Source of the DNA: an uncultured Collinsella sp.
Lineage (GTDB): Bacteria; Actinomycetota; Coriobacteriia; Coriobacteriales; Coriobacteriaceae
Direction of reading: 5' to 3'
Length of the DNA: 23,203 bases
Assembly: GCA_902463875.1 (NCBI GenBank)
Contig: CABQHR010000007.1
Coordinates: forward strand, 1 to 23,203
Shown here: positions 1 through 6,245 of the stretch, in pieces
Layout of the letters: every line of letters begins with the position of its first letter
How positions within the stretch are numbered: the stretch's first letter is position 1
Program-made: the position numbers and the translations under genes
Notes under the pieces: model-generated
What the model was told of the DNA's origin: nothing
The model's input: only the letters and a program-made list of their open reading frames with translations
Databases searched by the model: none

Positions 1-158
1 GGGGGATTGCGACGCGCCCCGGTGCCCATTGCGCTCCGCTCATGCACCGTGCGTTAGATACCGAGCGCCAGGGTGTCGTCCGCTTCTCGTTTGGGTATTT
101 CAACACGACCGAAGAAGTCGATACGGCTATCGATGCTCTGCGCAATTTAGTCTGCTAA
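1..158 (+). CDS. Cysteine desulfurase-family aminotransferase (class V), C-terminal fragment
   Basis: Only the last 51 codons are present, in the frame starting at base 3 and ending at TAA 156-158; the gene begins outside the window. The fragment contains a TRPGAHCAPLMHRAL segment followed by VVRFSFGYFNT and a helix ending EVDTAIDALRNL. This is the typical end of the class V PLP-dependent cysteine desulfurase / selenocysteine lyase-like family. The Cys of the HCAP motif matches the catalytic persulfide-forming Cys of SufS-like enzymes. Such enzymes release sulfur, or in some cases selenium, from cysteine or selenocysteine. A selenium role is tempting given selA/selB in the window, but the fragment does not show it. 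A strong terminator follows directly. Confidence 0.8.
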   Translation, partial: GIATRPGAHCAPLMHRALDTERQGVVRFSFGYFNTTEEVDTAIDALRNLVC

Positions 159-181
159 AGCTGCTGGACCGTTTATACTTG

Positions 182-211
182 CGGGACGGGTATTTTGCCC
201 GTCCCGTTTTT
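182..211 (+). terminator. Rho-independent terminator after the desulfurase gene
   Basis: A perfect 9-bp stem (182-190 pairs with 198-206, CGGGACGGG with CCCGTCCCG) with a 7-nt loop is followed by TTTTT at 207-211. It lies 24 nt after the desulfurase stop and 24 nt before the brnQ ATG. There is therefore little room for a separate brnQ promoter downstream of it. Confidence 0.9.
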
Positions 212-234
212 GTTTCGACCCGAAAGGTGTGCCT

Positions 235-1593
235 ATGGCTTCATCCGCCCCGCGCGGTCTGCGCTCCGACCATGTCGTCACCGTCGGCATCGCCCTGTTC
301 TCGATGCTCTTTGGTGCCGGTAACCTTATTATTCCGCCGCTGCTGGCGCTGCAGGCAGGTTCTGCCACGCCGGTCGCCATGCTTGGCTTTCTCGTTGCCG
401 CCATCGGCCTGCCCGTCATGGGCTTTATCGCCGTGGCGCTTGCCGGCACGGCGCGTGAGCTTGCCAGCCGCGTGCACCCCAAGTTTGGCGAGTTCTTTGT
501 CGCGGCGGTGTATCTGGCTATCGGCCCGTGCCTGGCCATTCCGCGCACGAGCTCCACGGCCTTCGAGATGCTGGTGCCGCTGTTGCCCGAGGGCGTCTCG
601 CTCGGCACGGCTCGCCTGGTGTTTGCCGTCGGCTTCTTTGTCATTGCGTTTGCGCTCACGCTGCGCCCCGGCGTCATCACGCGCGTGCTCGGTCGCATTA
701 CGGGCCCCGCACTCATTGCCCTTATCGTGTTGGTCGTGGGCGCTGCCGTGGTCTCGCCGCTGGGTCCTGCTGCCGCGCCGCAGGCTCCCTATAATGCCGG
801 TGCTGCCGTGCAGGGCTTTTTGACCGGCTACCAGACCATGGACCTGCTCGCGTCTCTCGCCTTTGGCATCATCATCGCCGAGACCATCCACGAGCTGGGC
901 GTTACCGATGACAAGCGCGTTGCCTTCGAGATTTCGCGTTCGGGTGTGATCGCCGGCGTGCTCATGGCCATCATCTACTGCGGCTTGGGCCTTGCCGGTA
1001 TGCAGCTCGGCACCGTGATGCCCGACGCTACCAACGGCGCCGCCATCCTTGCCCGTTCGGCCTCCATGCACTTTGGCCTTGCCGGCACGGTCGTGGTCTT
1101 TGCGATCTTTTTCCTTGCCTGCATGAACGTGTGCATCGGTCTCATCAGCTGCTGCTCGCGCTACTTCTGCGAGACGTATGTGGTCGAAGGGGGAGCAGAG
1201 GCTTCTGAGGAGGCCATGCGCCGTCCCTTTGCGGTTCTCGCCTTTGTGTTCGCGGCGTTTTCGTGCGTGCTCTCCAACGTGGGCCTCGACGTGATTCTTA
1301 TGTTCTCGGTGCCTATGCTCAATGCTCTGTATCCCGTTGCCATTGTGCTGGTACTGATGGGCCTGGTGCACGGCTTTTGCGACGCGCATCCGCAGGTGTG
1401 GGTCTGGGTCGGCGGCGTTGTCGCGGTGCAGAGTGTGATCACTTCGGTTCGCGATGCGTTCTTTGCGGGCGCGTGGCTGCCGTTCGATGCATTGCCCCTG
1501 GCGGATATCGGTGCCGCGTGGGCGCCAGTCGCCGTGGTGGCGTTTGTGATCGGTCTGCTCCACAGCAAGTTTGTCGCACATTCGAGGAGCTAG
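235..1593 (+). CDS. brnQ: Branched-chain amino acid carrier, BrnQ/LIVCS family
   Basis: Predicted 452-residue polytopic inner-membrane protein, close to the usual family length of about 440. The N-terminus carries the family signature FSMLFGAGNLIIPP at about residues 22-35, and many long hydrophobic segments follow, consistent with 12 transmembrane helices. Known members import leucine, isoleucine and valine with Na+ or H+. The ATG at 235 is preferred over a GTG six bases earlier, because the GAAAGG at 222-227 sits 7 nt from the ATG but only 1 nt from the GTG. It is a single-gene unit between a terminator and a tRNA promoter. Substrate specificity is inferred from family only. Confidence 0.9.
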   Translation: MASSAPRGLRSDHVVTVGIALFSMLFGAGNLIIPPLLALQAGSATPVAMLGFLVAAIGLPVMGFIAVALAGTARELASRVHPKFGEFFVAAVYLAIGPCLAIPRTSSTAFEMLVPLLPEGVSLGTARLVFAVGFFVIAFALTLRPGVITRVLGRITGPALIALIVLVVGAAVVSPLGPAAAPQAPYNAGAAVQGFLTGYQTMDLLASLAFGIIIAETIHELGVTDDKRVAFEISRSGVIAGVLMAIIYCGLGLAGMQLGTVMPDATNGAAILARSASMHFGLAGTVVVFAIFFLACMNVCIGLISCCSRYFCETYVVEGGAEASEEAMRRPFAVLAFVFAAFSCVLSNVGLDVILMFSVPMLNALYPVAIVLVLMGLVHGFCDAHPQVWVWVGGVVAVQSVITSVRDAFFAGAWLPFDALPLADIGAAWAPVAVVAFVIGLLHSKFVAHSRS

Positions 1594-1604
1594 GGTTTCT
1601 GCGC

Positions 1605-1633
1605 TTGCACAGGCGGGGAGTCTCCCCTATAAT
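1605..1633 (+). promoter_or_regulatory. Sigma-70-type promoter for the tRNA-Pro/tRNA-Gly pair
   Basis: TTGCAC (-35, 1605-1610), a spacer of exactly 17 nt, then a perfect TATAAT (-10, 1628-1633). Transcription would start near 1640, about 45 nt before tRNA-Pro. The spacer contains GGGGA-GTC-TCCCC, a small inverted repeat that could be an operator or chance. It is the best-matching promoter I see in the window. Confidence 0.75.
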
Positions 1634-1684
1634 TTCCTTCGCTTTGGGACACGCAAGGTTTAGACCTTAGCTGCTCAACACCTT

Positions 1685-1761
1685 CGGGACGTGGCGCAGT
1701 TTGGTAGCGCGCCTGCTTTGGGAGCAGGATGTCGCAGGTTCAAATCCTGTCGTCCCGACCA
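1685..1761 (+). tRNA. tRNA-Pro (anticodon TGG)
   Basis: Full cloverleaf of 77 nt. The acceptor stem CGGGACG (1685-1691) pairs with CGTCCCG (1751-1757), then A73 and an encoded CCA (1759-1761). The anticodon arm CCTGC-TTTGGGA-GCAGG gives anticodon TGG at 1719-1721. The T-arm has the standard TTCAAAT loop. It is co-oriented with the tRNA-Gly gene 6 nt downstream and probably shares a transcript from the promoter at 1605-1633. Confidence 0.95.
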
Positions 1762-1767
1762 TATCTT

Positions 1768-1841
1768 GCGGGCGTAGTTCAATGGTAGAACCCCAGCCTT
1801 CCAAGCTGATGACGCGGGTTCGATTCCCGTCGCCCGCTCCA
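1768..1841 (+). tRNA. tRNA-Gly (anticodon TCC)
   Basis: 74-nt cloverleaf. GCGGGCG (1768-1774) pairs with CGCCCGC (1831-1837), followed by T73 and an encoded CCA (1839-1841). The anticodon loop CTTCCAA gives TCC at 1800-1802, and the T-arm is GCGGG-TTCGATT-CCCGT. The outermost anticodon-stem pair appears to be a C-A mismatch, whereas E. coli glyT has T-A there. The 3' end of this gene is the source of the repeats at 1901-2125. Confidence 0.95.
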
Positions 1842-1851
1842 TAAGAATTGT

Positions 1852-1892
1852 TTTAACGGCTTTGGTTTCCTTTGGGGATCAGAGCTGTTTTC
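1852..1892 (+). terminator. Hairpin after tRNA-Gly, likely terminator
   Basis: An imperfect stem with G-T pairs joins ACGGCTTTG to CAGAGCTGT, and an inner TTCC/GGGA extension caps it. TTTT follows the 3' arm. It has nearly the same sequence as the hairpin at 2056-2091, so the two are diverged copies of one unit. Confidence 0.6.
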
Positions 1893-1936
1893 GTTTACGC
1901 GCCGGGCGACGGGAATCGAACCCGCCAGGGTGCGGA

Positions 1937-2023
1937 GCTGAGAAAATGCGTGAGCATTTTCCAGCGCAGCACGCAAGGGCCAAAGGCCCGCAGCGAAACA
2001 AGGATTTGCGAAGCAAATCCTTG
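1937..2023. repeat. Cluster of three consecutive palindromes
   Basis: Three hairpins lie within 87 bp. First, GAAAATGC-GTGA-GCATTTTC (1942-1961), extended by GCTG/CAGC outside a one-base bulge. Second, GGGCC-AAA-GGCCC (1977-1989). Third, CAAGGATTTGC-GAA-GCAAATCCTTG (1999-2023), an 11-bp perfect stem. The arrangement is like REP/BIME-type intergenic repeats. It lies between the two copies of the tRNA-Gly 3' end and is probably a dispersed repeat of this genome, which cannot be tested from one window. Confidence 0.6.
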
Positions 2024-2055
2024 GACTTCTCGTCGCCCGCTCCACAAGATAGATG

Positions 2056-2091
2056 AATGGCTCTGCTTCCTTTTGGGAACAGAGCCATTTT
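2056..2091 (+). terminator. Terminator-like hairpin, second repeat unit
   Basis: AATGGCTCTG (2056-2065) pairs with CAGAGCCATT (2080-2089). After a single bulged C, TTCC pairs with GGAA around a TTTTG loop, and TTTT runs into the 3' flank. It could act in the plus direction. It also lies downstream of the minus-strand toxin gene, but the minus-strand T-tract is poor. Confidence 0.6.
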
Positions 2092-2149
2092 CATAAGTGT
2101 GCCGGGCGACGGAAATCGATCCCGCACCGCAACTTAGGAGGGGATGGGG

Positions 2150-2605
2150 TTAGCTGCGGGGGCGGTGGCGGAGCTTGTCGATGGTGGAGTCGATGCTGCG
2201 GCTGCGGGCTTCGGCTGCGGTTTGGCGCTTGCGGCGGTAATCGATCATGCCTTGGATGATGGGCTTGCCAAAGCTCACGACATCATCGTTGTAGATGGCG
2301 GTTCGGGCTGCGAGGAGGCAGTCGGTAAAGTCCATATGGGTCTTGCCAAAGAGTTTGACGGCAAGGGCGGCAACGGTGGGCTCGTCGACCATGACGTCAT
2401 CGATCAGCCTTTTCATGGCCGCAGCAATCTCAACGCGTGGAACCTTATAGACGTCGCGCAGCGTGACCACGACGCGCGTGATGATCTCGGGGTAGACGCG
2501 AGCGGTGCGCGTGGCGATGACCTTGGCGGCGCGCGGCGACAGGACCTCGTCGTCGTCGAGCAGATAGCGCAGGATGACGGTCTCGTCGATGATGGTGCTA
2601 CTCAT
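2150..2605 (-). CDS. PIN-domain protein, probable toxin of a toxin-antitoxin pair
   Basis: 151-residue PIN-domain protein. PIN toxins are small Mg2+-dependent RNases. Visible acidic positions are D7 in an IIDETVILRYLL N-terminus, E40, and D92/D95 in MDFTDCLLAAR. The last strand reads VVSFGKPI, with Gly113 where many family members have Asp (TFDxxF), so one metal-binding position may be degenerate. Its start overlaps the upstream antitoxin gene by 8 nt, which indicates translational coupling. The C-terminus is Arg-rich and extends about 30 residues beyond the core fold. It sits in an accessory region next to tRNA-linked repeats, a common setting for such modules. Confidence 0.75.
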   Translation of the reverse strand: MSSTIIDETVILRYLLDDDEVLSPRAAKVIATRTARVYPEIITRVVVTLRDVYKVPRVEIAAAMKRLIDDVMVDEPTVAALAVKLFGKTHMDFTDCLLAARTAIYNDDVVSFGKPIIQGMIDYRRKRQTAAEARSRSIDSTIDKLRHRPRS

Positions 2606-2921
2606 GGATATCTACTTCCTCTGGACCCAAAATCGAATCGTCGCTTTCTGTAGCAAGGTATTCAATCCAGGCATTGCGCTCCTTGGAGCGGCGATTGGGG
2701 TCCCCATATGCTTTGAGCGATCCGTAGGCGGCGGTGCCGTCCTTTGAGCGCACGGCGACCGGCTGAAAGGGGAGCTTGCGCATCAAAATGCTCTGCGCGA
2801 CAAATAGACGGACAGCCTCGGCGAGCGATGTGCCCATGGCGTCGTAGAGACGCTCGGCATGCTGCTTGTCTTCCTCGCGAATGCGCACCTGCAGGATGGC
2901 TCGTTTTTGAGTCGATGACAT
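2598..2921 (-). CDS. RelB/DinJ-family antitoxin
   Basis: 107-residue protein. The N-terminal half (KRAILQVRIREEDKQHAERLYDAMGTSLAEAVRLFVAQS) matches the ribbon-helix-helix DNA-binding fold of RelB/DinJ antitoxins. The C-terminal tail is acidic and polar, as expected for a toxin-wrapping segment. The ATG at 2921 is preferred over the GTG just upstream because GGGAGG lies 6 nt from the ATG but only 3 nt from the GTG. The dimer normally represses its own promoter. Pairing with a PIN-domain partner instead of a RelE/YafQ fold is notable. Confidence 0.8.
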   Translation of the reverse strand: MSSTQKRAILQVRIREEDKQHAERLYDAMGTSLAEAVRLFVAQSILMRKLPFQPVAVRSKDGTAAYGSLKAYGDPNRRSKERNAWIEYLATESDDSILGPEEVDIHE

Positions 2922-2946
2922 CACTGGCCTCCCTTAATGAGCGTGC

Positions 2947-2987
2947 AATATGAATAGTCAAATACAGCTTCGGCTAGTAATTGCCAA
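2947..2987 (-). promoter_or_regulatory. Candidate promoter of the toxin-antitoxin pair
   Basis: On the minus strand, TTGGCA is followed by a 17-nt spacer and TATTTG, some 25-30 nt upstream of the antitoxin start. The -35 is good and the -10 is weak. The placement fits, but the match alone is not strong. Confidence 0.3.
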
Positions 2988-3313
2988 TCTTATAACAACT
3001 ACTTTATTGCACTCGAGTAATTGAGTGTGAACATTATTACAAAGGTACTACATCCTTCAGAAGCGAGCGTGAAATCTTTGTTGGGCGTACGCGTGTAATA
3101 CACTCGCTTTTATATCTTATTGAGAATAATCCTAACCAGCCCAAACCCCTGCAATACACCCGTAATGCAGGGCCTATGCTCAAGTTTACCCCCTGCAACT
3201 GCGTATATTTAACCTGTATACCGTTGGAGATATTCTACCGAGTGCCTGTTTCGCCGCATGCTCTCGATACGCCGATGCCGGGCCACGGGCGGTCCGGGGC
3301 AACGTCGACAGGG

Positions 3314-3340
3314 TCTCTCCGGCATGGGATTCAGGAGGGA
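3314..3340 (+). promoter_or_regulatory. Hairpin that could hide the hydN ribosome binding site
   Basis: TCTCTCC (3314-3320) can pair with GGAGGGA (3334-3340), seven pairs including one G-U, around a 13-nt loop. The 3' arm is the hydN Shine-Dalgarno sequence itself. A second stem, CCGGGCC with GGTCCGG, lies just upstream at about 3279-3298. The layout resembles a translational switch, but no known riboswitch consensus was recognised. Confidence 0.35.
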
Positions 3341-3349
3341 GTGAACAAC

Positions 3350-3868
3350 ATGGGCAATAAACGAGTCGTAGCCGATTCCTCGCGCTGCATTGGGTGTCAA
3401 ACCTGCATGGCGGCGTGCATCGAGGCGCACGACATTCCCGGCAACATCGCCGCGCCGCGCCTGCGCGTGACGCGTACGTACGAGATCTCCGCACCGGTGG
3501 CTTGCCATCACTGCGAGGATGCCCCGTGCGCTAAGGCCTGCCCCACGGGTGCCTTGTTCTTTGATCCAAAGAACCATCGCATCGGCGTTAACGAGGACAA
3601 CTGCATCGGCTGCAAGAGCTGCGTCATGGCGTGCCCCTTTGGCGCCGTGAGCGTGGCGACCACGCAGGTCCCCGTCTTGATGGGCGACGTGCGCGTGGGT
3701 TCGCAGACTAAGAGCTTCGTGCTCAAGTGCGACCTGTGCGTGGACCGTCCCGGCGGTCCGGCGTGTGCCGAGGCGTGCCCGACCAAGGGCCTCACCTTGG
3801 TAGACGAGGAGCGCCTGGCGGAGCTGACTGCCGAGCGTGCCCGCGCCACCATCGAAAACGAGGCGTAG
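3350..3868 (+). CDS. hydN: HydN-like four-cluster ferredoxin electron carrier
   Basis: 172-residue cytoplasmic iron-sulfur protein with 16 cysteines in four groups: C13-C16-C19-C23, C52-C55-C60-C64, C85-C88-C91-C95 and C127-C130-C139-C143. This is the HydN/HycB/HyfA pattern for four [4Fe-4S] clusters. It probably passes electrons from formate dehydrogenase H, or aids its function, since it sits directly before fdhF as first gene of the operon. The start at ATG 3350 is set by a strong AGGAGGGA 9 nt upstream and by homology. An in-frame extension back to about 3176 exists, but lacks a ribosome site and family similarity. It could equally be called an HycB paralogue. Confidence 0.85.
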   Translation: MGNKRVVADSSRCIGCQTCMAACIEAHDIPGNIAAPRLRVTRTYEISAPVACHHCEDAPCAKACPTGALFFDPKNHRIGVNEDNCIGCKSCVMACPFGAVSVATTQVPVLMGDVRVGSQTKSFVLKCDLCVDRPGGPACAEACPTKGLTLVDEERLAELTAERARATIENEA

Positions 3869-3944
3869 GCGGGCGGCCATACAGGCCCAACGATTGTCAA
3901 ATACGTACCGAGTAATCGGTAGCAGAGAAAGGAAGGAGGGTGTC

Positions 3945-6167
3945 ATGGAGAAGCATAAAGTGATCTGCCCGTACTGCGGTGCCGGTTGCCAGTTTAACCT
4001 CTTGGTCCAAAACGGCCAGGTCGTGGGTACCGAACCGCTCAACGGCATCACCAATCAGGGCGAGCTGTGCCTTAAGGGCATGAGCGGCTACGACTTCATC
4101 AACGACACCAAGATCTTGACTCCTCGCGTACTGCACCCGATGATCCGCCGCACCAAGGGCGCGGATCTTGAGCGCGTAAGCTGGGACGAGGCACTGGATT
4201 TCACCGCATCTAAGATGCAGGCCATAATTGACGAATATGGTCCTAACGCTGTCATGACCACCGGCTCTTCGCGAGGCGGCGGCAATGAGGCGAACTACGT
4301 CATGCAGAAGTTTACGCGTGCGTGCATTGGCACCCACAGCGTGGACAACTGCGCTCGTACTTGACACGGCCCTACTGTCCTCGGTCTGATGGACACGGTT
4401 GGTTCAGGTTGCATGTCATGCTCCATCCCCGGTATGGAGGATGCGGGCTGCATTTTCCTCTTCGGCTATAACCCTGCCGATTCGCACCCCATCGTCGCAA
4501 GGCGTATCGTGCGAGCCAAAGAAAAGGGTTGCAAGATCATCGTCGCCGACCCGCGCCATATCGAAACCGCGCGTATCGCCGATCTCTACCTTCCGATCAA
4601 GAACGGTTGCAACGTCGCGTTCCTCAACGCCTTTGCCAACTGTCTGGTCAACGATGGCCTCTACGACAAGGAATTCGTCGCCGAGCACACGAACGGCTTT
4701 GACGAGTGGTGGGAGACCATCAAGAACTACACTCCCGAATCCGTACAGGACATCACGGGTGTCGATCCCGCGCTGATCCACCAAGCTGCCGAGATGTACG
4801 CCACGGCGAAGCCCTCTGCCATCATTGGCTGGGGCATGGGCGTATGCCAGCAGAAGCAGAACCTGAAGACGGTGCACACCATCGCCTCCATCGCCTGCGT
4901 TGCCGGCCAGATCGGCAAACCCAACTCCGGCCTCGCGCCCGTGCGTGGCCAGAACAACGTCCAGGGCTCCTGCGATATGGGCATGCTGCCCAACCTGTAC
5001 CCTGGCTACCAAAAAGTCACCGACCCCGCCGCTCGCGCCAAGTTTGCCAAGGCCTGGGGCGTGCCCGAGGAAAAGCTCCCCTTGGAGGAGGGCTACAAGC
5101 TCACCGACCTGGGTCACCTGGTCGACGAGGGCAAGGTGCACTGCTTCTACAACTACGGCGAGGACCCGGTGCAGACCGAGCCCGATTCGGCCGGTATGCG
5201 CAAGACGCTCTCCGAGCTGGATCTGTTCATTTGCCAGGACATCTTTATGACGCAGACGACCATGCTCGCCGACGTCATCCTGCCTGCCACCTCTTGGGGC
5301 GAGCACGAGGGTGTCTTTACCGCATCCGACCGTAGCTTCCAGCACTTTGACGCGGCCGTTCCGCCCAAGGGCGAGTGCCGTCACGACTGGGAGATCTTCG
5401 CGGACCTGTCCACGCGTATGGGATACCCCATGCACTACGACAACACCGAGCAGATCTGGAACGAGTGCATTAGCCTGTGCCCCAACTTTGTGGGCGCGAC
5501 CTACGAGAAGATGGCCCCCGAGGGCGGTTACGCCCAGTGGCCGGTCAAGAGCACCGATGTGAACGACCATGGCACGGCCGACATGTTCGCCGGTGGCAAG
5601 TTCACCACCAAGGACGGCCGCGCCAACCTGATGGCGCATGACTGGGAGGCGCCCTCCGAGCTTCCCGACGATGAGTACCCGCTCATCCTGTGCACCGTCC
5701 GCGAGGTCGGCCACTACAGCTGCCGTTCGATGACCGGCAACTGCAAGACGCTGGCGCTGCTTGCCGACGAGCCCGGCTTTGTCCGTATGAATCCCGCGGA
5801 TGCCCAGGCGCGCGGTATCAAGAACGGCGACATCGTCTCGATTCACAGCCGCCGCGGCCAGGTATACAGCCGCGCCGACGTGAGCGACCGTATCAACAAG
5901 GGCACGGTCTATATGACCTACCAGTGGTGGATCGGCAAGTGCAACGAGCTGACCATGCACAAGGTCGACCCGGTCTCGCATACGCCCGAGGACAAGTTCT
6001 CCGCCTGCCAGGTCGACGCCATTGCCGACCAGGTCTGGGCCGAGGGCGAAGTCGAGCGTCAGTACACCGAGCTTAAGCAGGCTCTGGTGGACGCCGCCGC
6101 TCCCCAGGACGTTGAGCCCGGCGCCGCCAAGTTCGACGACGAGGCACACGTGAATCAAATCGTGTAG
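3945..6167 (+). CDS. fdhF: Formate dehydrogenase H, selenocysteine-containing (UGA read at codon 140)
   Basis: 740-residue molybdenum bis-MGD enzyme oxidising formate to CO2; E. coli FdhF has 715. The [4Fe-4S] ligands are C8, C11, C15 and C42, with K44 next to them, as in E. coli. The in-frame TGA at 4362-4364 is codon 140, flanked by NCART and HGPT, and matches the known Sec140-His141 active site. Reading continues in the same frame to TAG 6165-6167. Long conserved stretches follow, such as FGYNPADSHPIVA, RGQNNVQG, VILPATSWGEHEGVF and VREVGHYSCRSMTGNC. GGAAGGAGG lies just before ATG 3945. A standard gene finder would split it at the TGA. The C-terminus extends about 20 residues beyond E. coli FdhF. 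Confidence 0.95.
4362..4405 (+). promoter_or_regulatory. Bacterial SECIS element of fdhF
   Basis: Immediately 3' of the UGA, TGTCC (4376-4380) pairs with GGACA (4391-4395). TC/GA pairing extends the stem around an apical GGTCT (4383-4387), with a T bulge. GGTCT begins exactly 18 nt after the UGA, the same spacing as I count for E. coli fdhF, whose loop also carries GGUCU for SelB binding. The lower stem is less regular. The bulged T lies on the 3' side here rather than the 5' side. Confidence 0.8.
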
Positions 6168-6188
6168 TCCCGTTCTCGTTGGCTTTTT

Positions 6189-6231
6189 GGGCCGGGCGTC
6201 CCGTACGTTCGGGAGCCCGGCCCGTTATTTT
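6189..6231 (+). terminator. Strong hairpin between fdhF and hyfA, possible intra-operon terminator
   Basis: GGGCCGGGC (6189-6197) pairs with GCCCGGCCC (6215-6223). After one bulged G, TCCCG pairs with CGGGA around a 6-nt loop. This 14-bp GC-rich stem is followed by GTTATTTT. It may terminate part of the transcripts, or stabilise the hydN-fdhF 3' end, so that the two parts of the operon are made in different amounts. Confidence 0.65.
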
Positions 6232-6245
6232 GAAAGGAAGTGGGG

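Larger units (their letters stand above)
1829..2125. repeat. Two-unit repeat of tRNA-Gly 3' end, hairpin and inverted T-arm
   Basis: Each unit has three parts in order: the tRNA 3' end GTCGCCCGCTCCA (about 1829-1841 and 2032-2044), a terminator-like hairpin, and an inverted copy of the T-arm plus acceptor strand. Units are offset by about 203 bp. The first inverted copy (1904-1925) is a perfect 22-nt reverse complement of the tRNA-Gly segment 1814-1835. The second (2104-2125) differs at two positions. Between the units lie three palindromes. The exact repeat of a tRNA 3' end resembles an attachment-site duplication left by an integrative element, but no integrase is present. Confidence 0.7.
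2925..3349 (+). promoter_or_regulatory. AT-rich intergenic region and structured leader of the formate hydrogenlyase operon
   Basis: A 425-bp gap with no convincing gene. Its left two-thirds are clearly AT-rich against the surrounding DNA. Visible elements are: the palindrome ACTCGAGT (3011-3018); the palindrome GTGTA-A-TACAC (3093-3103), itself between AAGCGAG (3061-3067) and CTCGCTT (3103-3109); and a hairpin CCCTGCA/TGCAGGG (3147-3153 with 3166-3172). AATACACYCG occurs twice, 56 bp apart (3097 and 3153). A weak promoter match is TTTACC-17-TTTAAC (3185-3213). I saw no clear FNR box or sigma-54 -24/-12 element. Confidence 0.5.

Noticed and set aside
1937..2023. Short CRISPR array
   Set aside because: The three palindromes differ from each other, no repeat-spacer periodicity exists, and no cas gene is nearby.
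1779..2045. Minus-strand open frame ending RRESNPRHQLGRLGFYH
   Set aside because: The peptide end is the translation of antisense tRNA-Gly, a familiar spurious annotation; the rest crosses the palindromic repeats.
2144..2653. Plus-strand open frame opposite the toxin-antitoxin genes
   Set aside because: It mirrors the PIN and antitoxin genes, has a Gly/Asp/Val-rich shadow composition and lacks recognisable motifs.
3176..3349. N-terminal extension of hydN by 58 residues
   Set aside because: No ribosome binding site precedes it, the extension has no ferredoxin similarity, and a strong AGGAGGGA precedes ATG 3350.
2925..3349. Sigma-54 or FNR control site upstream of hydN, as in enterobacterial formate regulons
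   Set aside because: No GG-N10-GC -24/-12 element and no TTGAT-N4-ATCAA box could be found; sigma-54 is also not expected in Actinobacteria.
4362..4364. TGA splitting fdhF, as in a pseudogene or frameshift
   Set aside because: The frame continues unbroken with full homology on both sides, the position equals Sec140 of E. coli FdhF, a SECIS-like hairpin follows, and selA/selB are in the window.
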